Shown in pieces: positions 43,989 to 52,971 of a DNA stretch of 64,000 nucleotides; the stretch's first letter is position 1, and each line of letters starts with the position of its first letter. Under the pieces are notes generated by a model. That model was not told where the DNA came from, made no database searches, and saw only the letters and a list, made by a program, of their open reading frames with translations. The position numbers and the translations under genes are program-made. Source of the stretch: Bog-105 sp965277855 (GTDB lineage: Bacteria; Acidobacteriota; Terriglobia; Bryobacterales; Bryobacteraceae); contig OZ255847.1 in assembly GCA_965277855.1 (NCBI GenBank), positions 558,001 through 622,000 of the forward strand, in the 5' to 3' direction.

Positions 43989-44068
43989 TGCCGAAACTCT
44001 CTCATTTCTTGCCTATTCCTGCTCGAATCTACATTTCTCCGAAAGTCATCAGACGGAAGGAACCGAAT

Positions 44069-44959
44069 ATGCTGCAAGGCTTAGTGAATGCGGTCAGGCG
44101 TTACACCGACGCGCAGGTTGGGGAAAGCCCATTTGTAACAGCGATCGAAGGGCTCATCATCCTCCGATCAAACCATGAGAAGCTTCCGAAACACCTCATC
44201 TTCAAGCCCGCCCTGTGCATTACCGTTCAAGGTGCGAAGTGGGCTATCTTTGGAGACCAGCGGTTCGATTACCGGGCGGGACAAGCACTGTTAGTGAGTG
44301 TCGAAATGCCTGCCCTTGGCACGGTGTCTGAGGCAAGCCCGAACGAACCTTATCTTGGCGTCATTGTGGAGTTCGATATTGCAGTCATGCGCCAGGTGAT
44401 GGACGAACTGGACACTCCGCCGGAAGCGAGCAACAAGGTAGGGAGCGGTGTTTTAGTGACTGACTTCAACGGTCCGCTGGAGGACTGCGCGCTGCGGCTG
44501 GTGAGTCTGCTCGACACGCCCAAGGCGATCCCGGTGCTCTATCCCGCGATCATGCGTGAGATTTGCTACTGGCTTTTGACTGGACCCCACGGCAGCGACG
44601 TTGTGAAAATGACGCTGACGAATAGCCACGCGCAGCGCGTCATCAGCGCCATTCACCTCTTGCGTGATCGCTTCGCTGAGCCGCTCCGAATCGAGGAGTT
44701 GGCCTTAGTAGCGCAGATGAGTTCCTCTGCATTCCATCGACAATTCAAGGCGATCACTTCCATGACGCCCCTCCAATATCAGAAGCAACTTCGATTGCTC
44801 GAAGCGCGCCGACTGCTGATTTCCGATGAGATCAACGTGGAGACAGCCGCATTTCAGGTGGGCTATGAGAGTCCATCGCAATTCAGCCGGGAGTATTCGC
44901 GTATGTTCGCGATGCCTCCCCGGCGTGACGCTGCCTCACTCAAACGAACTGCTGCGTGA
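44069..44959 (+). CDS. AraC-family transcriptional regulator (AraC_N type)
   Basis: The N-terminal cupin-like AraC_N domain (KPALCITVQGAKWAIFGDQRFDYRAGQALLVSVEMP) precedes a C-terminal double helix-turn-helix (EELALVAQMSSSAFHRQFKAIT and VETAAFQVGYESPSQFSREYSRMF). This is the YqhC-like group, which commonly regulates neighbouring reductases in response to aldehydes or electrophiles. I start at ATG 44069 because GGAAGGAA lies seven bases before it; the frame extends to 43988. It is divergent from the SDR gene. Confidence 0.92.
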   Translation: MLQGLVNAVRRYTDAQVGESPFVTAIEGLIILRSNHEKLPKHLIFKPALCITVQGAKWAIFGDQRFDYRAGQALLVSVEMPALGTVSEASPNEPYLGVIVEFDIAVMRQVMDELDTPPEASNKVGSGVLVTDFNGPLEDCALRLVSLLDTPKAIPVLYPAIMREICYWLLTGPHGSDVVKMTLTNSHAQRVISAIHLLRDRFAEPLRIEELALVAQMSSSAFHRQFKAITSMTPLQYQKQLRLLEARRLLISDEINVETAAFQVGYESPSQFSREYSRMFAMPPRRDAASLKRTAA

Positions 44960-45036
44960 CTCCCCCTGGTCTGCGTTGATGACAACAAGCCCGCGTGTGA
45001 GATCGGTTGCAATCGCTGCGCAAGGTTCCGTAAATT

Positions 45037-45390
45037 TCAAGCCAGGTCTTGTTTCGTGTTCCCCTTAAGCCGGGCCTGATGTTTGCGCCCCCAAGCACAG
45101 CTCTCCTGGAGCACTGGCCCGAGCGTCATTCCGTAGGGTGAAATCGAATAGCAGACATGTGGCGGAAGTCTCTTATTGTCATGCCTCAAAAGGATGCCAT
45201 CGTCTACCATTTCATGCAAATGTCGGATCAGCATCCGCTCCGTCATCTCCGGTATGCTGCGCCTTAGTTCGCTAGTTCGCAGCGGCCCGGCGAGCAGCCG
45301 CCATAAGATCGTGCGTTTCCATCGCCCATCGACGACAGACAGCATCGTGTCGATCGGGCAAGGTGAAACCTCTTTCTTGGACACGGGCAT
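45037..45390 (-). CDS. HxlR-family transcriptional regulator
   Basis: A 117-residue winged-helix protein. The conserved N-terminal Cys in CPIDTML (residue 11) senses electrophiles or oxidants in several family members. The core is VVDGRWKRTILWRLLAGPLRTSELRRSIPEMTERML, followed by the wing. It is divergent from the DUF1772 gene, and an inverted repeat lies between them. Confidence 0.93.
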   Translation of the reverse strand: MPVSKKEVSPCPIDTMLSVVDGRWKRTILWRLLAGPLRTSELRRSIPEMTERMLIRHLHEMVDDGILLRHDNKRLPPHVCYSISPYGMTLGPVLQESCAWGRKHQARLKGNTKQDLA

Positions 45391-45413
45391 ATGCTCACCA
45401 TTATCGGCATCAA

Positions 45414-45431
45414 ACTGACAAATTAGTCAGT
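45414..45431. promoter_or_regulatory. Inverted repeat, candidate HxlR operator
   Basis: ACTGAC-AAATTA-GTCAGT has perfect six-base arms around an A/T-rich centre, 24 bp upstream of the hxlR-type start and 54 bp before the divergent DUF1772 gene. Its form fits a winged-helix dimer site. Confidence 0.55.
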
Positions 45432-45484
45432 ACAAACACCTGCGTCGTTGGCCGCCCGATACGAGTCACTTAGCCCAGGAGTGA

Positions 45485-45935
45485 ATGATGCACCTTCTGG
45501 ACACAATTACCATAACGGTGACGGGCTTGATGGTAGGCAGTGAACTGGCTATTTCGGCGTTTGTCAATCCCGCCTGCTGGCGCTTGGAGAGCGGTCCGCA
45601 AGCGCAAGCGCTATCAATTCTCGCCCGCTCCCTGGGTCAGGTGATGCCCGTTTGGTATGGCTTGTCTCTGGCGCTTCTCGCGCTGGAATCGTTTCTGCAC
45701 CGCCATCAGGCAGTCTTGATCTTTCTGCTAACGGCGACACTGATTTGGGCGGCCGTCGTCGTGTTTACCATCGGCATGCTTGTGCCCATCAACAACCGCA
45801 TCGCTTCCTTGAACCCGGCGGCCCCGACACCCGGCTGGAAGCAAGATCACAAAAGGGGGGGACTCCCTTCATCGTGTCCGCGTTTTGCTGCTGGCGCTAG
45901 CTCTTTTTGCGCTCACCTATGGCTTGGTCGAATGA
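45485..45935 (+). CDS. DUF1772-type membrane protein, frameshifted near its end
   Basis: A four-helix membrane protein (LLDTITITVTGLMVGSELAISAFVNPACW; QVMPVWYGLSLALLALESF; LIFLLTATLIWAAVVVFTIGMLVPINN). After WKQDHKR the frame breaks at a run of seven G (45855-45861). One base fewer gives DSLHRVRVLLLALALFALTYGLVE, the expected last helix, with stop at 45933-45935. The uncorrected frame ends at 45949 with a meaningless tail. So the last helix is lost unless the run varies or the base is an error. The start may be the second ATG (45488), better spaced from AGGAG. Divergent from the HxlR regulator. Confidence 0.8.
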
Positions 45936-46027
45936 GGTGGGCCAGGTAGCTCGGAAGCAACGTTGACTGCAGGGCTGAGATCGGTTGGCGTGAGATTAGT
46001 GAGTTTTCGGTAATAAAATAGCCCTTT

Positions 46028-46453
46028 ATGCTCGACGTTAACTCGGTAATGGACGCAAATATTCCGGCTGCGAATCCCCTGGACATTCAACGCTTTTGGT
46101 CGTTGCAGTCCAGGCATTCGGGAGATTGCTCTTTCGGCTATTCGGCGGACGCTATCTTGCAAGTTTGCCAGTCGGAGTCGGCCGATCCAATTGTGGTTTG
46201 GGCACGCACAGCTCTCATAATTATCACGCATCGGGAAGGCCATCTGAACGAGTGGCTTAACGGCGACGATCTCAGTAAAGCAGTCTTTGAAGCAGCCGCC
46301 GTCTTCCCGTTACCGAATGGTTTGCAGGATTTCCAATCCGGGCGAATTCCTCGCAAGCCTGCGGATTCGGAAACTCGACTAATCCTCAAACGGAGCCGAG
46401 CTGTCATCGCCCGTATCGGCCGCCAGATTTTCAAACTTCGTGTACCGGTTTAA
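46028..46453 (+). CDS. Hypothetical protein overlapping the 3' end of dnaB
   Basis: A 141-residue frame with protein-like content (DPIVVWARTALIIITHREGHLNEWLNGDDLSKAVFE). No signal peptide or membrane segment. I do not recognise a family. Its last 75 bases overlap the end of dnaB on the other strand, which reduces confidence; translation may really end earlier or the 3' part may be a shadow. Confidence 0.4.
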   Translation: MLDVNSVMDANIPAANPLDIQRFWSLQSRHSGDCSFGYSADAILQVCQSESADPIVVWARTALIIITHREGHLNEWLNGDDLSKAVFEAAAVFPLPNGLQDFQSGRIPRKPADSETRLILKRSRAVIARIGRQIFKLRVPV

Positions 46454-47761
46454 GAACGCCAGCCTCACCCGTCCCGTTGGACCGTTCCGCTGCTTAGCCA
46501 GAATCAGCTCGGCCAAACCTTTCAGGCTCTCTTTATCAGGTCGATACACTTCCTCGCGAAAGATGAAAGCCACCATGTCGGCGTCCTGCTCAATCGATCC
46601 CGATTCGCGCAAGTCACTTAACATCGGCCGGTGATCGCCGGGGCGTGTTTCAGGAGCACGACTCAATTGCGACAGCACCAGAAAGGGCACGCGCAATTCT
46701 TTGGACATCAATTTAAAGCCGCGAGACAGCGAACTGATTTCCTGTACACGGTTCTCGTAGCGGCCGCGCCCCTGCATCAGCTGCAGATAGTCGATCACAA
46801 CCAGCCCTAAGTCCTGCTCAGCCTGCAGGCGGCGCAGCTTCGAGTGCACATCCATCAGGTTTGTGCCGGCGGTGTCGTCGAGATAGAGCGGCGATTCCAC
46901 GATCCGGTACAGCGCATCCTGCAGCGCGTGCCGTTCTTCTCCGCTCAGATAGCCGGCGCGAAATCGCTGTTGATCGACGCGTCCCGTGCCGCAGATCAAG
47001 CGCGTGAGCAGCGACTCTTTCGACATCTCGAGAGAGAAAATCGCAACCGCTTTGGGATTGGCCGGGTTCATGGCCACGTGCTGCGCGATGTTCAACGCAA
47101 AGGCAGTTTTGCCCATGGCCGGGCGGGCTGCCAGGATAATGAGCTCGCCTTCTCGCAGGCCACCCGTCATCTCGTCGAACTTCAGAAATCCGGTACTGAT
47201 GCCCTTGATGCGTTTGCTGGCATCCAGAAACGCGTTGATGCCGCCTTCGTATTCCGTAACGATCTGCGCCGGGCTCGATAGCGCGTTCTTCGATTGAACG
47301 TCGCCCAGCTTCATGAAAGCGTCTTCTACTGCGCCTAGAATTTCGGTGGCGTTGTCCTCGCTGGCCATGCAGCGGTTGATCGTGTCCTGCGAGACGCTGA
47401 TGATGCGCCGCAACAGCGCCTTCTCCTTAACAATGACAACGTAGCTTTCGAGATTGTGCAGCTGGGGGAGACCGTCATCCAGTGAGACAAGGTAACTCAG
47501 TCCGTCTACCGACTGCAGCTGCCCCTGCTTCATAAGCTCGTTCGCCAGCGTGACGCGGTCGATCTTCTCTCCGCGCTCATGCAGCTCACTCATGCGCAGA
47601 AAAATACGCTTATGCTTCTCCAGGCTGAAGTCTTCGGCAGCGATCGTACCGGCTACCTGCAGAAACGCCGTGTCGCTGCTCATGATGGCTCCAAGTACGA
47701 AACGTTCCGCGTCCAGATTGTCTGGAAGGGAATGTTCGAGCGTCATGTCGCGTGCTGCCAT
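46379..47761 (-). CDS. dnaB: Replicative DNA helicase DnaB
   Basis: Hexameric helicase of the replication fork. The N-terminal helical domain (1-115, with LEHSLPDNLDAERFVLGAIM) is followed by a linker and the RecA-like motor. Walker A is ARPAMGKT at 212-219, with later motifs DYLQLMQG (Walker B) and LRESGSIEQDADMV. At 460 residues the length is normal and there is no intein. It is divergent from maf. Confidence 0.97.
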   Translation of the reverse strand: MAARDMTLEHSLPDNLDAERFVLGAIMSSDTAFLQVAGTIAAEDFSLEKHKRIFLRMSELHERGEKIDRVTLANELMKQGQLQSVDGLSYLVSLDDGLPQLHNLESYVVIVKEKALLRRIISVSQDTINRCMASEDNATEILGAVEDAFMKLGDVQSKNALSSPAQIVTEYEGGINAFLDASKRIKGISTGFLKFDEMTGGLREGELIILAARPAMGKTAFALNIAQHVAMNPANPKAVAIFSLEMSKESLLTRLICGTGRVDQQRFRAGYLSGEERHALQDALYRIVESPLYLDDTAGTNLMDVHSKLRRLQAEQDLGLVVIDYLQLMQGRGRYENRVQEISSLSRGFKLMSKELRVPFLVLSQLSRAPETRPGDHRPMLSDLRESGSIEQDADMVAFIFREEVYRPDKESLKGLAELILAKQRNGPTGRVRLAFLNRYTKFENLAADTGDDSSAPFED

Positions 47762-47975
47762 CAGAGGGGACTCGGATTACGTTACCTGAATGAAACGTGA
47801 ACCTTCAAGAGGCGAAGATGTCTAATCCACAACCGGGCTCATACTGTGCGACCCGAAAATAAAGTTCTGAACCGCATTTCCACAAGCTTTTCCAAGTACA
47901 TTTTCGCCTATAAATGTTCTACCATTTTTTCGCGCTTTTCGGAACCGGCGCGCCTGTCCGCTATGTTTTGTAGGA
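47762..47975. other. dnaB-maf divergent intergenic region
   Basis: A 214 bp gap holding both promoters. Two weak DnaA-box-like words (TAATCCACA near 47824 and TTTCCACA near 47877) occur, but they are too few and too imperfect to support an origin. No hairpin terminator or RNA gene was seen. Confidence 0.35.
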
Positions 47976-48545
47976 ATGCTCATTCTGGCCTCTGCCTCGC
48001 CGCGACGCCATGACCTCCTAACCTGGGCCGGGATCGCTCATCTGGTGCGGCCCTCCTCTATCCCCGAACACTGGGAGCCCGGTGAACCACCGCTTCAAGT
48101 CGTTCAGCGCCTGTCGCGGGAAAAGGCGCTTTCGGTGGCTTGCGAGCCGGGCGACGTAGTCCTCGGGGCCGACACGATTGTTTGCATCGATGATGAGATA
48201 TTGGGCAAGCCGCGCGATACCGCAGATGCCGCGCGCATGCTGCGCTTGCTCTCTGGCCGCCAGCACCAAGTGCATACCGGCATCTGTCTCCGTCAGGAAG
48301 GTGGCCGTCTCATCAGTGATGTCTCTACAACCCAGGTCTGGTTTGCGAAACTTACAGAACAGGAGATTTCGGAGTACACTCGAAGCGGGGAGCCTGCCGG
48401 CAAGGCAGGTGGGTATGCCATTCAGGGACTCGCTTCGAAGTTTGTTATGTCTCTGGAAGGTTCTTACCAAAATGTAGTGGGGTTGCCGGTTTCACTCGTC
48501 TATCAAAACTTGAAAGAATTAGGCTTGAAAGAACTTGCTTTATGA
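47976..48545 (+). CDS. maf: Maf-type nucleoside triphosphate pyrophosphatase
   Basis: Hydrolyses non-canonical or methylated nucleotides (dTTP/UTP-type house-cleaning). It begins MLILASASPRRHDLL, the family's SxSPRR nucleotide loop, and has the catalytic ADTIVCIDDEILGKP and GYAIQGLASKFV (with the Gln and Lys of Maf). Length of 189 residues is normal. The stop overlaps the GH127 start (ATGA), an unusual partner for a housekeeping gene. Confidence 0.95.
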   Translation: MLILASASPRRHDLLTWAGIAHLVRPSSIPEHWEPGEPPLQVVQRLSREKALSVACEPGDVVLGADTIVCIDDEILGKPRDTADAARMLRLLSGRQHQVHTGICLRQEGGRLISDVSTTQVWFAKLTEQEISEYTRSGEPAGKAGGYAIQGLASKFVMSLEGSYQNVVGLPVSLVYQNLKELGLKELAL

Positions 48546-50596
48546 AGTCCTGCTTGCTGGCAGCCGGCGCGCTGCTGGTCGCCCTCATAAGCATGCTTGC
48601 TCAAAGCCCGGCCACCGTTTCGGATTCGTCCTGGCGAGACGAAGGCGTAATCTTTCTAGACCATTCGCTGAACGCCCGCCTCCACACGGTTCCTGTTCAG
48701 GCGGTTCGCATCGGCGACGGTTTTTGGGCCGCACGCCGTCGCGTGGCTACCGAGCGCAGTTTACCCACGTTGCTAGAGGAACTCGAAGCGCACGGAGTCG
48801 TCGATAATTTCCGCCGGCTCGAGGGTCACTCCGACATCCCCCGCAAAGGCCGCCTTTCGACCGATGCCGATCTCTATAAATGGATCGAAGCGGCCGCCTG
48901 GGCACTCGCGTCGAACGAAACCAGTCCCGCGCAGAAAACACAACTGCATGGCGACATCGAGTCTCTCATCTCGCACGTCGCCGCTGCGCAGGATTCTACC
49001 GGCTATCTGGATACCTGGTTTATGGGGGACAAAGCGCATCTTCGCTTCACCGATCTGCCCCATTCGCACGAGGATTTTTGCCTCGGGCATCTCTTGCAGG
49101 CCGGCATCGCTTACTATCGCGCTACCGGAAGCCGGCGCTTGCTCGATATAGGGATCCGTTTCGCCGATTACGTGGTCAACAATTTCGGTACCGCCAAACG
49201 CCCCTTCGTAACCGGACATCCGGAACTCGAAATGGCGCTGGTCGAGCTCTATCGCACCACCGGCCAGACCCGCTACCTCGAATTTACCCGCTACCTCTTC
49301 AGTGGCGCCGAACGAGACCGCCTCAAGCTGAAGGATGCCGATATCCGCTACATGTTCAGCGGACGGCCTTTTACCTCGCACACCGAGTTTGAAGGCCATG
49401 CCGTGCGCGCACTCTATGCAGTTTCCGGGGCCACCGATTACTTCACGGAAACGGGCGATCCTGCCTATAAACGCACTCTCGATTTGCTCTGGACCGATCT
49501 CACCGCTCGCAAAATGTATCTCACAGGCGGCGTGGGGTCGCGCGCCGCCGGCGAAAGTTTCGGCGAGGCATATGAATTGCCCAGCGAAACCGCGTATGCC
49601 GAGACGTGCGCCTCCATCGCCAACGTCATGTGGAATTTCCGCCTGCTCCAGATGACCGGCGATGCCCGCTATGCCGACCTGCTCGAACGCACCCTCTACA
49701 ACGGCGTGAACTCGGGCATGTCCCTTGCCGGCAGCCAATACTGCTATCGCAATCCCTTAGCCTCGACTGGAGAAAAACTCAGAAATCCCTGGTACGACGT
49801 CACGTGTTGTCCCCCTAACATTGAACGCCTGTTTGAGTCCCTCCCCGGATACCTGTATTCGATTAGCCGAGACGGGCTCTATGTCAACCTCTACCAGACA
49901 TCCGAATTCAACTGGCATTTGGAGGATGGCACCGGAATTAAGGTGGCTCAAACGACCGATTACCCCTGGTCGGGCAGTATCCGGTTAAAAGTCACGCCGG
50001 TGAAACCCTCCGAATTTACAATCAATGTAAGATGGCCCGGTTGGAGTCCTTCGTTCTCTATTCAGGTCAATGGAAAACCGATCGCATTACCGGCCGGAGG
50101 GGGATCATTCGTACCGATTTCGAGAACTTGGATGCCGGGAGACACTATCTCGATTGATATGTCCATGCAGGCGGTGCTTACGGCGGCGAATCCGCGGGTG
50201 CATGACGATTACGGCCGGGTAGCAGTGCAGCGGGGACCTTTAGTGTACGCTCTCGAACAGATTGATCAGAATGGCGCCGCTTTGGGTGACCTTTTCCTGC
50301 GTCCTGGACCGGCGGTCGCAGTCGAACCCAGGAAAGATTTGCTCGGAGGCGTAACAGTCCTAAAGTATCCGGGGCAAGTTGCCGAAAAGTCCATAGGGGA
50401 GGAGCCGCTGTATCAGGCGCAAAGCATCAGTCAAAATCGCGCGAAACGGCCAGCCACCCTGACGTTTATTCCGTATTACGCGATCGGCAATCGGGAACCA
50501 ACTCCTATGGAGGTGTGGATTCCAGTATCCCGTGGCGATACCGCCACGCCAGCCGTAGCGGCGGCGACGGCTGGACGACCTTTGGGAAACAAGTAG
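48542..50596 (+). CDS. GH127 beta-L-arabinofuranosidase, second copy
   Basis: A 684-residue secreted enzyme (signal peptide MKSCLLAAGALLVALISMLAQ). The zinc-thiolate site is present as AYAETCASIA (352-360; Glu354, Cys356) and VTCCPPN (420-426; Cys422-423). It lacks the C-terminal discoidin module of the copy at 18659 and is only moderately similar, so the two probably act on different arabinosides. It overlaps maf by four bases and is followed 59 bp later by polysaccharide export genes, so it may process the secreted polymer; that is inference. Confidence 0.92.
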   Translation: MKSCLLAAGALLVALISMLAQSPATVSDSSWRDEGVIFLDHSLNARLHTVPVQAVRIGDGFWAARRRVATERSLPTLLEELEAHGVVDNFRRLEGHSDIPRKGRLSTDADLYKWIEAAAWALASNETSPAQKTQLHGDIESLISHVAAAQDSTGYLDTWFMGDKAHLRFTDLPHSHEDFCLGHLLQAGIAYYRATGSRRLLDIGIRFADYVVNNFGTAKRPFVTGHPELEMALVELYRTTGQTRYLEFTRYLFSGAERDRLKLKDADIRYMFSGRPFTSHTEFEGHAVRALYAVSGATDYFTETGDPAYKRTLDLLWTDLTARKMYLTGGVGSRAAGESFGEAYELPSETAYAETCASIANVMWNFRLLQMTGDARYADLLERTLYNGVNSGMSLAGSQYCYRNPLASTGEKLRNPWYDVTCCPPNIERLFESLPGYLYSISRDGLYVNLYQTSEFNWHLEDGTGIKVAQTTDYPWSGSIRLKVTPVKPSEFTINVRWPGWSPSFSIQVNGKPIALPAGGGSFVPISRTWMPGDTISIDMSMQAVLTAANPRVHDDYGRVAVQRGPLVYALEQIDQNGAALGDLFLRPGPAVAVEPRKDLLGGVTVLKYPGQVAEKSIGEEPLYQAQSISQNRAKRPATLTFIPYYAIGNREPTPMEVWIPVSRGDTATPAVAAATAGRPLGNK

Positions 50597-50655
50597 CAAG
50601 GCACTCGCGAAGAAGCGGGAAAGTTAGTAAAATCAAGGAATTGAAGATAAAAGTG

Positions 50656-51333
50656 ATGTCTCGGCAGGTTTGTTTTGTAGGTTTGACAGCGGTGTTCTTA
50701 GGCCTGTCCACAGGGGTTTTTGCTCAAGATACCCCCACTGCACCCCCCTCCGTCCCGCAGGCGCCAGTGCGTCCAACCCCGCCAGGCGGCCCGCAGCCGG
50801 ATGATTCGCGGAGGACGTCCGGAACGCAGTCTACGACCGGGCCGGGTGCTCCCGTGAATTCGAGCTCGTACAAGATTGGCGCAGCTGACGTGCTGAACAT
50901 ACATGTCTGGAACGAACCCAATTTTTCAGGTCCGGTCATCGTGCATGAGGATGGAATGTTTACCATGCCGCTGGTGGGAGATCTGAAGGCGGGCAGCATG
51001 ACGCCGGTAGAAGTGGAGAAAGAAGTCACCACCTCGCTGGCAAAGCTCATTCGCCAGCCGCTGGTAACCGTTACGGTGCAGCAGGTGGGTAGCAAGCAAT
51101 ACTATATAGACGGCCAGATTGCCCGGTCCGGTGAATACCCGCTGCTGGTGCCGACTACCGTCTTTGAGGCGATCAGCAAAGCGGGCGGCCCAGCCCCCTT
51201 TGCCAATACCCGGAAGATCTACGTCCTCCGCGGGACACAGCGGTTTAAGTTTAACTACAGAGACGTCGTGAAAGGGAAAAATATGGATCAAAATATTCTT
51301 CTCAAGCCGGGCGATCACGTCGTACTCCCCTAA
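50656..51333 (+). CDS. Polysaccharide export protein (Wza-like, SLBB)
   Basis: An exported protein of 225 residues: signal peptide (FVGLTAVFLGLSTGVFAQ), a Pro-rich linker, the Poly_export domain (YKIGAADVLNIHVWNEPNFSGPVIVHEDG) and one SLBB domain (YYIDGQIARSGEYPLLVPTTVFEAISKAGG). There is no lipobox Cys. Such proteins form the outer-membrane exit of capsule or exopolysaccharide. I start at ATG 50656 because the longer frame from 50515 runs into the GH127 gene. First of a three-gene export unit. Confidence 0.92.
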   Translation: MSRQVCFVGLTAVFLGLSTGVFAQDTPTAPPSVPQAPVRPTPPGGPQPDDSRRTSGTQSTTGPGAPVNSSSYKIGAADVLNIHVWNEPNFSGPVIVHEDGMFTMPLVGDLKAGSMTPVEVEKEVTTSLAKLIRQPLVTVTVQQVGSKQYYIDGQIARSGEYPLLVPTTVFEAISKAGGPAPFANTRKIYVLRGTQRFKFNYRDVVKGKNMDQNILLKPGDHVVLP

Positions 51334-51351
51334 GGATTATCAGAAATAAAT

Positions 51352-52968
51352 ATGCTTGACAGAGCTTCCGTTCCACGCCGCTCACTCGATATCGAAGATT
51401 ACATCTCCATGGTCCGGCGGAATTTCCGCTGGCTGCTAGCCCCTCTGTTTGCTGGCCTAGTCATCAGCACCGTAGTGGCCTACCTGTGGAAGGATACCTA
51501 TGTCTCTCAGGCGCTTATCCGTATCGTGCCGCAGCAGATTTCGCCGGAGGTTGTTCCCGATATCACCGCTCAGGACATCTCCGAACGTATCAGCAGCATG
51601 GCTCAGACGATCGAGAGCCATAACACTCTATCCACGATCGTCACGTCCTTTGGCCTTTACCCCAAGGAACTCAAGAGCGCACCGATGGAAGATGTCATAG
51701 GCGATATGAAAGCCAACGCCATCAAGATCAAACCGGTGGAAGGAGTCACCAGCATCTCGGGCAAAGATCTGCCAGCCATGCAGGTTTCGTTTAAGTATCA
51801 CGATCCTGTGACAGCTCAAAAAGTTTGTGCCGATATCGTGTCGCGTTTCATGGACGCTAATACGACTGAACAGCTGCAGGCCCAACAGCAGGCCAACAGT
51901 TTCCTCAGTGACCAATTTAAGCAGGCCACGCAGGATTTGGCTACTTCCGATCAGAAACTCGCCGACTTCAGGACGAAGAATGCCGGCCGGTTGCCCGATC
52001 AGATGCAGAGTAACCTGGCGCAGATGGGGGCTCTCGAACAGCGCGGCGCCAACGTCACCGACGCGCAGGCTCGAAATGCGGAGCAGCGTATGATGCTGCA
52101 GGCGCAACTCGAACAGGCGCAAGACCGTTTAAAGAGCGTCAAGCTGCAAACTCAGGCTCAGAACCAGAAGGTAAACGAGCTGGATCGGGAGATCGACGCC
52201 ATGGAGAGCAACATCTCGTCCTTAAAGCTTCGTTACACCGATGCCAACCCGGATTTGCAGGCGGCGCAGGATCGTTTAGCGAATTTGAAAAAACAGCGTG
52301 AACAAGCTGCCAGTGAAAAGCCGAAGCCCGACGCTAACGCTTCTGAAAACGTGGCGTATTCCCGCGAGCGGCAGGAGGCAGAAGCTTATCTTAAACAGAT
52401 CCAGGTCGAATTGGACGCCAACAAAATGGATGCGTCCCGGATTCAGAAGCAGAATGCACAGGTCAATTCAGCCCTCTCTGGTTATCAAGGTCGCTTGCAG
52501 GGCCTGCCGGCTGATGAAAAAGAACTGGCCGAGCTGATGCGCGATCGCGAATTGATCAAGATGCGCTACGACAAACTGGAACAGCAGCTGCAGCGTTCCG
52601 CCTCCTCCATTGAATTGAATCGGCGAAAGCAAGGCCAGACTCTCGAGGTCTTAGACTCTGCTTCACTGCCGACTACGCCAAGCGAGCCCAAGCGCATCGT
52701 AATCATCCCGATTGGCGCTGTGGTCGGCCTGGTGATCGGATTTGTTATCGTCGGCATGCGCGAGATGAAGGATACCTCGCTCAAGAGCCTCAAAGATGCC
52801 CGGCTTTATACGCAGCTCTCCGTTTTGGGAAGTATTCCCCTGCTTGAGAACGATGTTGTCGTCCAGCGCCGGAAGCAGTTCATGTGGGTCAGCTGGGCAG
52901 CAGGCACTGTAGTTGGTTTGGCCATCATGGCCGTTTCCGTACTTCACTATTACATGAGTAAGGCATAA
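51352..52968 (+). CDS. Polysaccharide co-polymerase / chain-length regulator (Wzz-GNVR type)
   Basis: A 538-residue inner-membrane protein. It has a first helix at about 25-45 (WLLAPLFAGLVISTVVAYLW), a Wzz domain, then a long periplasmic coiled coil (about 170-430) rich in Gln and Ala. Near the end come two further helices (IPIGAVVGLVIGFVIVG, MWVSWAAGTVVGLAIMAV). The GNVR-like LMRDRELIKMRYDKLEQQ stretch precedes the second helix. It controls chain length and activates the tyrosine kinase encoded four bases downstream. Confidence 0.92.
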   Translation: MLDRASVPRRSLDIEDYISMVRRNFRWLLAPLFAGLVISTVVAYLWKDTYVSQALIRIVPQQISPEVVPDITAQDISERISSMAQTIESHNTLSTIVTSFGLYPKELKSAPMEDVIGDMKANAIKIKPVEGVTSISGKDLPAMQVSFKYHDPVTAQKVCADIVSRFMDANTTEQLQAQQQANSFLSDQFKQATQDLATSDQKLADFRTKNAGRLPDQMQSNLAQMGALEQRGANVTDAQARNAEQRMMLQAQLEQAQDRLKSVKLQTQAQNQKVNELDREIDAMESNISSLKLRYTDANPDLQAAQDRLANLKKQREQAASEKPKPDANASENVAYSRERQEAEAYLKQIQVELDANKMDASRIQKQNAQVNSALSGYQGRLQGLPADEKELAELMRDRELIKMRYDKLEQQLQRSASSIELNRRKQGQTLEVLDSASLPTTPSEPKRIVIIPIGAVVGLVIGFVIVGMREMKDTSLKSLKDARLYTQLSVLGSIPLLENDVVVQRRKQFMWVSWAAGTVVGLAIMAVSVLHYYMSKA

Positions 52969-52971
52969 AGA

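Noticed and set aside
47762..47975. Replication origin near dnaB
   Set aside because: Only two imperfect DnaA-box-like words and no dnaA, dnaN or AT-rich repeats.
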